IMG/VR virus record: IMGVR_UViG_3300042319_001797
Coordinates: 1-50,295 of that record
Length of the DNA: 50,295 nt
Source: a virus
Reading direction: 5' to 3' (one strand)
Shown one piece after another: positions 32,980-41,235 of this stretch. Under the pieces are notes generated by a model that was not told where the DNA came from, ran no database searches, and saw only the letters and a program-made list of their open reading frames with translations. Positions within the stretch are counted from its first letter, which is position 1, and each line of letters begins with the position of its first letter. A program made the position numbers and the translations under genes.

Positions 32980-34521
32980 ATGATAACAATAATATATTCA
33001 ACACATAAAGATGAGAATTATAACAATAATTTTAAATCGCATTTAAAAAAGACAATTGGGGTAAAAGAATATGAAATCTTAGAATATACCAATCACAATC
33101 AATATTCTTTATCCGAACTTTATAATAAAGGAATTCATAAATCAAAATATAATATAATAGTTTGTTGTCATAATGATATTAGATTGGAAACTGGATGGGG
33201 TAAAAAACTAATAAAGGATTTTACCAAAAATCCTGAATTTGGCATAATTGGAAAAGCGGGTTCTTGTTATTTTCCGTCATCAGGTATCTACTGGGAAAGA
33301 ATGAACCAAACAATGGTTGGCCAGGTTTATCATGAACCAAAAGGACAGAAAAAATGGTTAAATAAATACTCAAACAAATTCCCATTTTTAATACCTGTAG
33401 TAACGATTGACGGTTTATTTATTTCATTTGATAAAACAAAAATCAAACACACTTTTGATGAATCAATTGGTAGATTCCACTTTTACGACCATTTATTCTG
33501 TATCCCCAATCACTTAGAGGGTATTAAAATTGGGGTGACAACTTCATTTGAAATTACACACGAGTCTGTTGGTCAACCAAACCAAGAGTTTTATGAGAGT
33601 AAGGATAAATTTTTACAGAAATGGGGAGATAAGTTACCTTTAGATTTAAAACCTGAGTCAGTTCCGTTTGAAAAAACGAGTCCTAAGAAATTAAAAGGTA
33701 AGGATAAAGTTGCAATAATTATTCCAACAAAAGGTAATTTACAACTATTATTTGATTGTATTAATTCATTTTATTCTGAATGTGACTCATCTAATTTTAC
33801 AATATTTGTTGCCGACACCGGCTCAACAGATGAGGAAAAAGAAGAATTAAAGAAATTTTTGTCACTTAAAGATAATGTTAAATTAATTGAGTACAATTAT
33901 TACAATTTTGCAAAAATTAATAATGATGTTGTAAAAAATTATGTAACTGATGAGTTCAATTATTTATTATTTTGTAACAATGATGTTAAAATATTAAATG
34001 ATGTCATTTATAAAATGGTTAATATTTTTAATTCAAACCATAACACCGGAACAGTTGGGGCTAGATTGTATTATGGTGATAACACATTGCAACATAATGG
34101 TATAGTAGTAATGGTATCTCAACCCGATAATAAATTAAGAGTATCTCATGATAATTTAGGAAGTTATTATAAATCTACAACAGGTGTTAAAAAATGTGTT
34201 GGAAGTACGGGAGCATTATTAATGATTAGAAAAAAAATATTTGAAAAAATATCAGGTTTTAATGAAAATTATAATGAATGTTTTGAAGACGTTGAGCTTA
34301 ATATTGTTTGTGAATCAATTGGGTTGAAGAATGTTTTTGACGGTACATCGGTGGCATATCACTATGAATCCAAAACAAGAAATAAAAATAAAGACAAGAT
34401 GGCCAACGAATACTCAGACTGGTTAACTCTTGAAAAAAAAATAAATGAGAATATTATTTTCTTATCGGATAATATTACATACACTATAATTAATGACAAG
34501 AAAAAAAACTACACCAAGTAA
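32980..34521 (+). CDS. Bifunctional glycosyltransferase: two GT-A (GT2-like) domains
   Basis: Domain 1 (about 1-215) has a GT-A start (MITIIYSTHKDENYNNNFKS), IIVCCHNDIRLETGW and GIIGKAGSCYFPSSG. Domain 2 (about 240-500) is a standard GT2: VAIIIPTKGNLQLLFDCINS, FVADTGSTDEEK, NYLLFCNNDVKIL (DxD site), GTVGARLYYGD and CFEDVELNI. Together they could add two sugars alternately, as in chain polymerases. It overlaps the phoH-like gene by 29 bases, so the two are translated from one message. Confidence 0.85.
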   Translation: MITIIYSTHKDENYNNNFKSHLKKTIGVKEYEILEYTNHNQYSLSELYNKGIHKSKYNIIVCCHNDIRLETGWGKKLIKDFTKNPEFGIIGKAGSCYFPSSGIYWERMNQTMVGQVYHEPKGQKKWLNKYSNKFPFLIPVVTIDGLFISFDKTKIKHTFDESIGRFHFYDHLFCIPNHLEGIKIGVTTSFEITHESVGQPNQEFYESKDKFLQKWGDKLPLDLKPESVPFEKTSPKKLKGKDKVAIIIPTKGNLQLLFDCINSFYSECDSSNFTIFVADTGSTDEEKEELKKFLSLKDNVKLIEYNYYNFAKINNDVVKNYVTDEFNYLLFCNNDVKILNDVIYKMVNIFNSNHNTGTVGARLYYGDNTLQHNGIVVMVSQPDNKLRVSHDNLGSYYKSTTGVKKCVGSTGALLMIRKKIFEKISGFNENYNECFEDVELNIVCESIGLKNVFDGTSVAYHYESKTRNKNKDKMANEYSDWLTLEKKINENIIFLSDNITYTIINDKKKNYTK

Positions 34522-35230
34522 AGAGTCGTCTTTTGCGACTTCTGAGACTAATCCAAAAATCTCTAAAAAAGACCAAATACGGTCAATAGTTAAGAGAACT
34601 AAGAATAAATTTCTAACTGAAAGTCAGAAAGAATATTATGATAAATTATATAATAACCAAATCACAATTTGTTCAGGACCTGCGGGTGTTGGTAAAAGTT
34701 ATATCGCAATGAAAGCTGCGGTTGATTTAATTCACGACAACGATAATTCATTTGAAAAGATTATTATTGTTAGACCAGCGGTTGAAGCTGAAGAGAAATT
34801 AGGTTCATTACCTGGTAATTTAGAGGAAAAATTAGACCCATATATTTTTCCATCATATTATCTCTTAAATAAGATTATTGGGAAAGAGGCAAGAGAAAAA
34901 CTAAAACAAATTGAAGTTATTGAAGTTTTTGCATTAGCTTATATGAGAGGTATGAACATTGATAATTCAATCTTAATATTTGAGGAAGCGCAAAACTCAT
35001 CTCCAAGTCAAATGAAACTTCTATTGACAAGAATTGGGTTTAATAGTAAATTTTTTATATCTGGAGATATTGAACAAACTGACAGATATAAAGATAAAAG
35101 ACATTCAGGATTATTTGACGCAATTGAAAAATTTAGTGATGTTCCTGATATTGGAGTTCACAAATTTGGAGATGAAGACGTTGTTAGGAATCCTTTAATT
35201 TCTAAAATATTAAGAAAATACGACGCATGA
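34493..35230 (+). CDS. phoH: PhoH-like ATPase
   Basis: Walker A is CSGPAGVGKSYIAMKA and the acidic Walker B-type motif ILIFEEAQN, with IIIVRPAVEAEEKLGSLPG and SKFFISGDIEQTDRY between and after. These are the signature blocks of PhoH proteins, common in T4-like phages of many hosts. A 55-residue polar N-terminal extension precedes the domain. The family is linked to RNA or nucleotide metabolism, but its phage role is not settled. The 29-base overlap with the preceding gene supports the ATG chosen, though a later start would also be possible. Confidence 0.9.
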   Translation: MTRKKTTPSKESSFATSETNPKISKKDQIRSIVKRTKNKFLTESQKEYYDKLYNNQITICSGPAGVGKSYIAMKAAVDLIHDNDNSFEKIIIVRPAVEAEEKLGSLPGNLEEKLDPYIFPSYYLLNKIIGKEAREKLKQIEVIEVFALAYMRGMNIDNSILIFEEAQNSSPSQMKLLLTRIGFNSKFFISGDIEQTDRYKDKRHSGLFDAIEKFSDVPDIGVHKFGDEDVVRNPLISKILRKYDA

Positions 35231-35829
35231 GGATTGGTATTGAAATTAATGGTGTTCTTCGGGACACCATTGGTAAATTAGAACAAGTTTATCAAAAATA
35301 TTTTATTGATAAATGGGAAGGGTTTGAGGAACACGAATTTAAATATGAAATGACCTTACCTGTTACAAGCTTGAATTTACGAGAGCATTTTACATTCAAA
35401 GATGACGAAGAATTTTTTTCATTTTTATATGAAGAAAACGCAATGGAGATATTTGGTCATGCCGGTTCTACAGAAACATTTACATTTAATGATTTCAATA
35501 ATCTTTATTTGGATTTGAGGAACAATAATGACATTATCATTGTTTCTGATGAAATTGGTAAATCAAAACCAGCAACGTTATTTTTCCTTTCAAAATTCGG
35601 ATGTTTAACTGAAGAAGTAAAATTTTATTCAAATTCTACAATAAATTCAATGTGGGATAGAATAGACGTTTTACTTACGGCAAATCCTGACTTATTATTA
35701 AATCATCCTGAAAATGTAAGGGTGATTAAATTCAACACAAAGTACAATGAAAATATTGAATATGTTGAGTCCATCAATTCCTTAAAAGAATTTTCAGATA
35801 AACTTAAAATTAAAGAATTAAATGATTAA
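35227..35829 (+). CDS. HAD-like protein with altered catalytic motif
   Basis: The start, MRIGIEINGVLRDT, matches the opening of HAD-superfamily nucleotidases (GIDLDGVLxDT), but both Asp of D-x-D are changed (Glu6 and Asn8). The rest has the expected segments: LYLDLRNNNDIIIVSDEIGK as the second motif region, FFLSKFGC, FYSNSTINSMWDRIDVLLTANP and VRVIKFNTKYN. The protein may be a non-catalytic relative or use a different chemistry. It overlaps phoH by 4 bases and the next gene by 8. Confidence 0.6.
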   Translation: MRIGIEINGVLRDTIGKLEQVYQKYFIDKWEGFEEHEFKYEMTLPVTSLNLREHFTFKDDEEFFSFLYEENAMEIFGHAGSTETFTFNDFNNLYLDLRNNNDIIIVSDEIGKSKPATLFFLSKFGCLTEEVKFYSNSTINSMWDRIDVLLTANPDLLLNHPENVRVIKFNTKYNENIEYVESINSLKEFSDKLKIKELND

Positions 35830-36085
35830 AATTTTAAACGAAAACTATTACTTTGATTTGGACGCATTGGATGCTTATGTTCAAATGCCCAAAGTTAGTG
35901 CGGACACTGGTGAAAATCATATCAACATTGTAAAATACGAAATGATTAAATTGATGGTTGAGGTTGTGATGGACTCTCAGGAAGAAGTTGATGAGAAATT
36001 AGGTCCAAGAGCAGATGGAATGTCTATACCTTTTAAACTAGCATTTAACACACTATTAAATAAAAGCATAATTAACAAATACTAA
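35822..36085 (+). CDS. Small hypothetical protein (87 aa)
   Basis: Not recognised. It is compact and mostly helical (NIVKYEMIKLMVEVVMDSQEEVDEKL, then IPFKLAFNTLLNKSII) after a short aromatic start (MIKILNENYYFDLDALDAY). It overlaps the HAD-like gene by 8 bases and lies 1 base before the next gene, so it is part of the same message. No membrane or DNA-binding motif is visible. Confidence 0.7.
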   Translation: MIKILNENYYFDLDALDAYVQMPKVSADTGENHINIVKYEMIKLMVEVVMDSQEEVDEKLGPRADGMSIPFKLAFNTLLNKSIINKY

Positions 36086-36086
36086 T

Positions 36087-37157
36087 ATGGAAGAACAACA
36101 AATTAAAAAATTAGAAGAATCAATTTCACATCTTGAAAGTAAAACTGCAAGAATTTATGTTATGGTTCAAGACACTAAGGGAAACCCTAAAGCCTCAGTA
36201 AGATACATGTATCAATTCGCATTGGCTCTAAATAATTCAGGGTATAACGCAATTATTCTACACGAAAAGAATGACTATATTGGAGTCGGAGAATGGTTAG
36301 GTGAGAAATATATGGAAATCCCTCACAAATCAATTGAATCAAAAAATTTGGAGGTCTCTCCCGAAGATTTTATTATCATTCCTGAAATCTATTCATTTGT
36401 AATGGAACAAATTATTAACCTTCCTTGTGCCAAGATTGTAATGTGTCAAGCTTATGACCATATGCTTGAGACACTTAAGCCAGGTTCTTCTTGGCCACAA
36501 TACGGATTTATTAAATGTATTACAACCTCCGAGTCTCAAAAAAATTATATCGGGCAAGTTATGAGAGGTTTATCATTTGATATTATTGAACCATTCATTT
36601 CAGATACCTTTAAAAATCCTAATGTCCCTCAAAAACCAATTGTATCTGTGGTTTCAAGAGACCAAAGAAAGGCGGTTAATTTTATTAAAGGATTCTATTT
36701 AAAATTCCCACAATACAGATGGGTAACTTTTAGAGACTTGAGAGGTGTGTCTGAAAAAATATTTGCAGAGCAACTTTCCGAATCATTTTTATCAGTATGG
36801 ATTGATGAGACAAGCGGGTATGGAACATTCCCATTAGAATCAATGAAATCAGGAGTTTTGTGTTTGGGTATGAAGCCAAATCTTGTTCCAACATGGATGA
36901 ATGAATCTAACGGTATTTGGATTGATAATGAAAATTTGGTGTTAGATTTTACTGCAGATTTACTACAGAATTGGTTGGAAGATAACATTAGTGAACAAAT
37001 CTATACTGAAATGGAACAAACTGTTAATACATTACCAACTGAAGAGATGTTCAATGACAACGTAACTAAACTATTTGATGGTTATTTTGAAAGTAGAATA
37101 ACAAGCTTTAAATCACAATTAAATAAACTACAAACTGAAGAAGAAAATCAACAATAA
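36087..37157 (+). CDS. Glycosyltransferase-like protein (GT-B fold)
   Basis: An N-terminal coiled-coil-like helix (about 1-20) precedes an acceptor lobe (IYVMVQDTKGNPKASVRYMY, FALALNNSGYNAIILHEKND, EDFIIIPEIYSF). The donor lobe has PIVSVVSRDQRKAVNFIKGF, YRWVTFRDLRG, FLSVWIDETSGYGTFPLESM, the E-S-M segment being at the sugar-nucleotide site of GT4 enzymes, and SGVLCLGMKPNLVPTW. Family is inferred from fold pattern rather than a specific motif. It shares a 1-base overlap with the GT2 gene after it, suggesting the pair act in sequence. Confidence 0.7.
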   Translation: MEEQQIKKLEESISHLESKTARIYVMVQDTKGNPKASVRYMYQFALALNNSGYNAIILHEKNDYIGVGEWLGEKYMEIPHKSIESKNLEVSPEDFIIIPEIYSFVMEQIINLPCAKIVMCQAYDHMLETLKPGSSWPQYGFIKCITTSESQKNYIGQVMRGLSFDIIEPFISDTFKNPNVPQKPIVSVVSRDQRKAVNFIKGFYLKFPQYRWVTFRDLRGVSEKIFAEQLSESFLSVWIDETSGYGTFPLESMKSGVLCLGMKPNLVPTWMNESNGIWIDNENLVLDFTADLLQNWLEDNISEQIYTEMEQTVNTLPTEEMFNDNVTKLFDGYFESRITSFKSQLNKLQTEEENQQ

Positions 37158-37975
37158 TGGAAACAACTGAAATTAAAGATAAAATGGATTTAACCGTAAT
37201 TTTACCAATTAAATCCTCAAGTGCTAAGCGTTTTGATGAATTATTCCACGCAGCAATTACCTCATTACACACTCAAACAGTTTCGTTTGAAGAATTGATT
37301 ATTGTTCAAACTGATGAGACACAATTAACTGAATTTTTAGATTCTTATGATTTTTCAGGGATAAATGTAACTCGTTTAGTTTGGAAGAATGAACCTAATT
37401 TTGGTAGTCAAGTTAACTTTGGTGTTGAAAACACCAAAACAAAATGGGTGTCAATTTTAGAATTTGATGATGAATATTCTAAAATTTGGTTTAAAAACGC
37501 TAAAAAATATTCTGAATCCTATAAAGATGTTGATGCATTTTTATCAATAGTTGTAGATGTTGATGATAAGGGAGTATTTGCCGGATTCACTAATGAAGCA
37601 ACTTTTGCGGCTAACTTTTCACAAGAAATTGGAATTCTTTCAAACGAGACTCTTCATGAGTATCAAAATTTCCAAACATCAGGAATGGTTTTCAAAAAAT
37701 CATTATTTGAAAAATTTGGAGGTTTTAAAAGTACGTTGAAATTAACTTTTGTTTATGAACTTTTATTAAGATTAACATACAACTCTGTTCGTATTATGAC
37801 AATTCCAAAAATTGGGTATAAACATTTGAACATGAGAGAGGGGTCAATTTTTTGGCACCATAAATTCGGAACTGATAGATTGTCTGAAAATGAAGTTAAG
37901 TTTTGGATTCAAACCGCAAAACAAGAATATTTCTTTAAAGAAGAAAGAGTGATAAATGAAGAAATCAATGGATAA
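37157..37975 (+). CDS. GT2-like glycosyltransferase (GT-A fold)
   Basis: Begins after a short leader with DLTVILPIKSSSAKRFDELF, then LIIVQTDE, KTKWVSILEFDDEYS (the acidic metal-binding segment), QNFQTSGMVFKKSLFEKFGG and a C-terminal helix-rich region. This is the GT2 plan, with EFDDE replacing the more common DxD. It overlaps by one base at both ends with its neighbours, the GT-B gene and the late sigma gene. Acceptor is unknown. Confidence 0.78.
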   Translation: METTEIKDKMDLTVILPIKSSSAKRFDELFHAAITSLHTQTVSFEELIIVQTDETQLTEFLDSYDFSGINVTRLVWKNEPNFGSQVNFGVENTKTKWVSILEFDDEYSKIWFKNAKKYSESYKDVDAFLSIVVDVDDKGVFAGFTNEATFAANFSQEIGILSNETLHEYQNFQTSGMVFKKSLFEKFGGFKSTLKLTFVYELLLRLTYNSVRIMTIPKIGYKHLNMREGSIFWHHKFGTDRLSENEVKFWIQTAKQEYFFKEERVINEEING

Positions 37976-38730
37976 TGGTTGTCAATCCAACCGATACTTC
38001 AAATATTAATGAAACGACCGCTCAAAACAAAAAAAGTAGAAAATCAAAAACTGAAAACTACTTTGATGTTAGGGAAGAAAATGCGGTAAGAATGTATCTT
38101 GTGACTGATTGTGAATATGAAAAAAACAAAATTTACAATGAGTTTTTACGGGGTCCATTAGATAAGATGATATCTTCAATAATTAGAAGATATAAATTAT
38201 ATAGAAAAGATATGGACTTTATTGAAATCCATGCTGACACCCATTCTTTTCTGATGACAAAAATTGATAAGTTTAGGCCTTCTGAAAATAAGAAGGCTTA
38301 TTCTTATTTTGGGACAATTTGTAAAAATTATTTGATGGGTCAAATAATTAAGGACCAAAAAGAGACAAATCGTAAAATATCCTATGAAGATATCTCTTCA
38401 GATTTAGAAGAAAGTTATTCATTCTCTTATAGAATTGATGAGGATATTGTTGAAACGGATTATATTATAAATAAATTTATCTCAAGATTGAGAGAATATA
38501 TTGAGGAAGAAAATTTAAACGATACTGAATTAAAACTGGGTATGTCTCTTCTTGAACTATTTGAAAATCATGACGAAATTTTTTCATCGGCGGATAATAA
38601 TAAATTCAATAAGAATATCATTTTATTATCTCTAAGGGAGATGACAAATTTATCTACAAAAGAGATAAGGATTTCTTTAAAAAAATACAAAAAACTTTAT
38701 TTGAGTATTCTTAGTGAAATTCATAAATAA
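37975..38730 (+). CDS. 55: gp55-like sigma factor for late transcription
   Basis: After about 40 polar residues comes a sigma-70 region 2-like core: LRGPLDKMISSIIRRYKLYR, ADTHSFLMTKIDKFRP, and AYSYFGTICKNYLMGQIIKD, where YFGTIxKNYL is the characteristic stretch of T4-type late sigma factors. The C-terminal part (LREMTNLSTKEIRISLKKYKKLY) resembles a helix-turn-helix. T4 gp55 (185 residues) directs host RNA polymerase to TATAAATA; here the candidate target is TATTTATA on the sense strand. At 251 residues it is longer than gp55. It is the last gene of the run that begins at 29167. Confidence 0.85.
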   Translation: MVVNPTDTSNINETTAQNKKSRKSKTENYFDVREENAVRMYLVTDCEYEKNKIYNEFLRGPLDKMISSIIRRYKLYRKDMDFIEIHADTHSFLMTKIDKFRPSENKKAYSYFGTICKNYLMGQIIKDQKETNRKISYEDISSDLEESYSFSYRIDEDIVETDYIINKFISRLREYIEEENLNDTELKLGMSLLELFENHDEIFSSADNNKFNKNIILLSLREMTNLSTKEIRISLKKYKKLYLSILSEIHK

Positions 38731-38739
38731 GTTAATAGG

Positions 38740-38747
38740 TATTTATA
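38740..38747 (+). promoter_or_regulatory. Candidate late promoter TATTTATA
   Basis: TATTTATA only 4 nt before the ATG at 38752, within the 21-nt gap after the sigma factor gene. The short distance implies a leaderless mRNA, a downstream start for the first gene, or that the site mainly serves 39117 onward. Confidence 0.4.
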
Positions 38748-38751
38748 GATT

Positions 38752-39117
38752 ATGAGTAGACCGAAAAAAAAAGAGATTAATTTAACTAAAGATTCCATGC
38801 TCTCCTTGATGCAGGAAATCTACAACGAACTTGTAGAACAAAGAAATACCGCAATTAGAATTCAGAATAAAATGCTTTCAATGATGAAAGAGTCTGAAGA
38901 CATGACAGTATTAGGACCTGTAATTAAAGAACAACAAAAAATTATAAATGATTGTGTTGAAAAAAAACTACAACTTTCAAAACTACAATCAACTATGTGG
39001 GAAAAAACTCAAAACTCTGATGTTGAATTAACTTTAAATGATTTAGATGACACATTAATTAACTCTCTGATAGATAGGGAAATTGAAGAAAATAAAAATT
39101 ACAAACTTAACAAGTAA
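38752..39117 (+). CDS. Small helical protein (121 aa), function unknown
   Basis: Not recognised. It is largely alpha-helical with heptad-like segments (SMLSLMQEIYNELVEQ, MLSMMKES, VIKEQQKIINDCVEKKLQLS), suggesting a coiled coil. Its place right after the late sigma factor recalls T4 gp33, a small late-transcription co-activator, but I see no sequence support. Alternatively it is an assembly chaperone for the baseplate-type gene that follows with a 1-base overlap. Confidence 0.65.
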   Translation: MSRPKKKEINLTKDSMLSLMQEIYNELVEQRNTAIRIQNKMLSMMKESEDMTVLGPVIKEQQKIINDCVEKKLQLSKLQSTMWEKTQNSDVELTLNDLDDTLINSLIDREIEENKNYKLNK

Positions 39118-41018
39118 TGCCTTTACCCCAAGAACAAATTGATAATGTTAATGGTAAAATATCTTCTTTAAAAGGTTATAAGGAGGTTAAATCAGGTATT
39201 AATGACCTGAAGAAAAAGGGTAGTTCTTTTCAGAGTGATGCTAAAGATAAGGTTAAGGGGGCCAGTTCAGCGGCTAAAGACTCTATAAAACAATTTCAGC
39301 AACAGGCACAATCTCAATTAGAACAAATTCTTCAACTTATAACTATTAATACCGGTCAAAGTTCGTCAACTACCAACGCTTTAAAAGACATATTCAATAA
39401 AGTTGTAATTGCAACATATAGAAGAATTCCTGAAATTTTGTTTGAGGAAGCTATTAATGCTGTCGGTTGTTCTCAACAACAAGAATATCAAACTCAAACA
39501 TTATACATTAGAGTTCAGAGTATTGATTTACAAAAAATGTTACTAATTGACCCTGAAGAAACTGTGGGTATAAGTGCGTATGAGAGAGAAAATACTGAGG
39601 TAGGAGTTTATCCATTCTCAATGAATAGAGAATTATATAATCTTTTACAAAATGAGGGAGTCCCACTTGAATCATATTTAGGATTTTCAGGTCAAGATTT
39701 ATTTGATATTGAATATGTCACAACTGATAACAATGGTAATTTTGGAGATTTTTACAAAGTAACATTAAAAAATAGATTGTTTAATGGAGCTCAGGGACCA
39801 AACAGAGTCGGGGATTTCTTAATTGACTATTATAAATCAATTAAGATATTTGAAATTTCAAATGTTTATATGCAAGTTATGGAACAGTTAACCAACTGTT
39901 TATCAATTGATTTAAAATTAGGTTCAGCTCAAATTGGTACTAATTCAAAATTCATGTTAATATTACAAAGAATTCTTGGACTATGTTTTGACAACACCAA
40001 TGAAATTGATGTTGGGGGGACCTCCAAGGTTTCTCCGAGTGACGCAATAGATGATTCATTTTTTTCATTTAATGAAGTTGATTTAAGACAAATAGACCAA
40101 AGAATTAGTAATGTGATTGAAGGTATAGTTGAATTTGAATCTTGTGAAGGAGTTAAGTTACCGGTTGACACTGAGATGATTTTTAATCAACTAAATACAA
40201 TGAGTCAGACAGATGATATAAACGAACAATTAGAAATTGCCAATTCATTAACTGATGACCTCATTGATTCTTGGAAATTTGCATTAAATGTTCCGACACT
40301 AGAAGCATTTAATATTAGTTTAAATTTAGATTTTATTAAGACATTACCGAAAGCGGTTTGTATGGCAATTTTATCTCCAAAAGTTCTTTTACCAATTATG
40401 ATAATGCTTAAAGCTCTTCAGGAAGAATTAGAGGCGGTTGATTTAGAGGACTTTGCAAAAAAATTCAAAAAGTTTATCATTAACTTCATGTCAAAATTAG
40501 GAGCGTTATTTGTTGAAGAATTAATGAAGGTATTGAAAAAGGAGTTGAGGAAGCTTATTGCGTCTATAATCTCTGACATAAACGATGAGAGAGTCAATAA
40601 AGCGTATTTAGTTATAACCTCATTGATTGAGATTTTACAGGCGGTGATTAGTTTAATTAGAGATTATAGAAGTTGTAAATCTATAATTGATGAGATATTC
40701 ACTCTATTAAAAATTGCCGGTAATTTAACCGCAAATCAATTACCATTCCCATTAGTGTTTGGTGCAGAATTAAGAAGTGGAACATCGGCAATTAGGTCAT
40801 TTACAAATACGATTGAGAATCTTCAACAATTAGGAATACCAACAGGGGCTATGCCTGACGGCTCTCCGAATATGGGGATGATATCAATGTTACAACAATT
40901 AAAGGGTGCGGAAAAAGAATCTGCGCAAAATTCTAAACTATCTGTTGGGGTTAAGCCGGCAGTTGTTTTACCTTCGGGTCAAACAATACCTGGACAATCT
41001 TTTGGAGTATCTGAATAA
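39117..41018 (+). CDS. Large structural protein, probably tail/baseplate (633 aa)
   Basis: Not recognised by family. The N-terminal 60 residues are a charged, coiled-coil-like stretch (FQSDAKDKVKGASSAAKDSI). A mixed region with TLYIRVQSIDLQKMLLIDP and FYKVTLKNRLFNGAQGPNRV follows. From about 415 to 545 the protein is strongly helical and hydrophobic (AVCMAILSPKVLLPIMIMLK, LVITSLIEILQAVISLIRDY), possibly a coiled bundle, membrane-interacting or tape-measure-like element. The C-terminus is Gly/Pro/Gln-rich. Position between a late-type promoter and baseplate-like genes suggests a baseplate or tail role. Confidence 0.6.
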   Translation: MPLPQEQIDNVNGKISSLKGYKEVKSGINDLKKKGSSFQSDAKDKVKGASSAAKDSIKQFQQQAQSQLEQILQLITINTGQSSSTTNALKDIFNKVVIATYRRIPEILFEEAINAVGCSQQQEYQTQTLYIRVQSIDLQKMLLIDPEETVGISAYERENTEVGVYPFSMNRELYNLLQNEGVPLESYLGFSGQDLFDIEYVTTDNNGNFGDFYKVTLKNRLFNGAQGPNRVGDFLIDYYKSIKIFEISNVYMQVMEQLTNCLSIDLKLGSAQIGTNSKFMLILQRILGLCFDNTNEIDVGGTSKVSPSDAIDDSFFSFNEVDLRQIDQRISNVIEGIVEFESCEGVKLPVDTEMIFNQLNTMSQTDDINEQLEIANSLTDDLIDSWKFALNVPTLEAFNISLNLDFIKTLPKAVCMAILSPKVLLPIMIMLKALQEELEAVDLEDFAKKFKKFIINFMSKLGALFVEELMKVLKKELRKLIASIISDINDERVNKAYLVITSLIEILQAVISLIRDYRSCKSIIDEIFTLLKIAGNLTANQLPFPLVFGAELRSGTSAIRSFTNTIENLQQLGIPTGAMPDGSPNMGMISMLQQLKGAEKESAQNSKLSVGVKPAVVLPSGQTIPGQSFGVSE

Positions 41019-41022
41019 AATT

Positions 41023-41235
41023 ATGGCAACAGAATTAAGACAAAAAATATTAGAGGTTTCTCAAAATCTATCAGAAAGTACAAATAAAGATTTGATAGGA
41101 TGTATGGAGTTGTTGAAGCAAGATTTTGAACAAACAAAAAGTAACATCATTCACTTGACAAAACATTTGGAAGGTGTAGAATTTGTTTATAATAAAATTT
41201 TAAAAGAATACGAAAGTCGCATAAATGGAAAATAA
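41023..41235 (+). CDS. Small coiled-coil protein (70 aa)
   Basis: ATG at 41023, 4 nt after the previous stop, gives MATELRQKILEVSQNLSEST and then a long helix to ...YNKILKEYESRINGK. A longer reading from 40906 would lie wholly within the upstream gene and is rejected. The whole protein looks like one coiled-coil helix pair. Its end overlaps the next gene by 11 bases, so it is probably co-translated with, and may chaperone, the 41225 protein. Confidence 0.65.
   Translation: MATELRQKILEVSQNLSESTNKDLIGCMELLKQDFEQTKSNIIHLTKHLEGVEFVYNKILKEYESRINGK

Noticed and set aside
40906-41022. Extended reading of the 70-residue coiled-coil gene into the upstream gene
   Set aside because: The extra 39 residues are entirely inside the 39117 gene in another frame; ATG at 41023 is 4 nt after that gene's stop.
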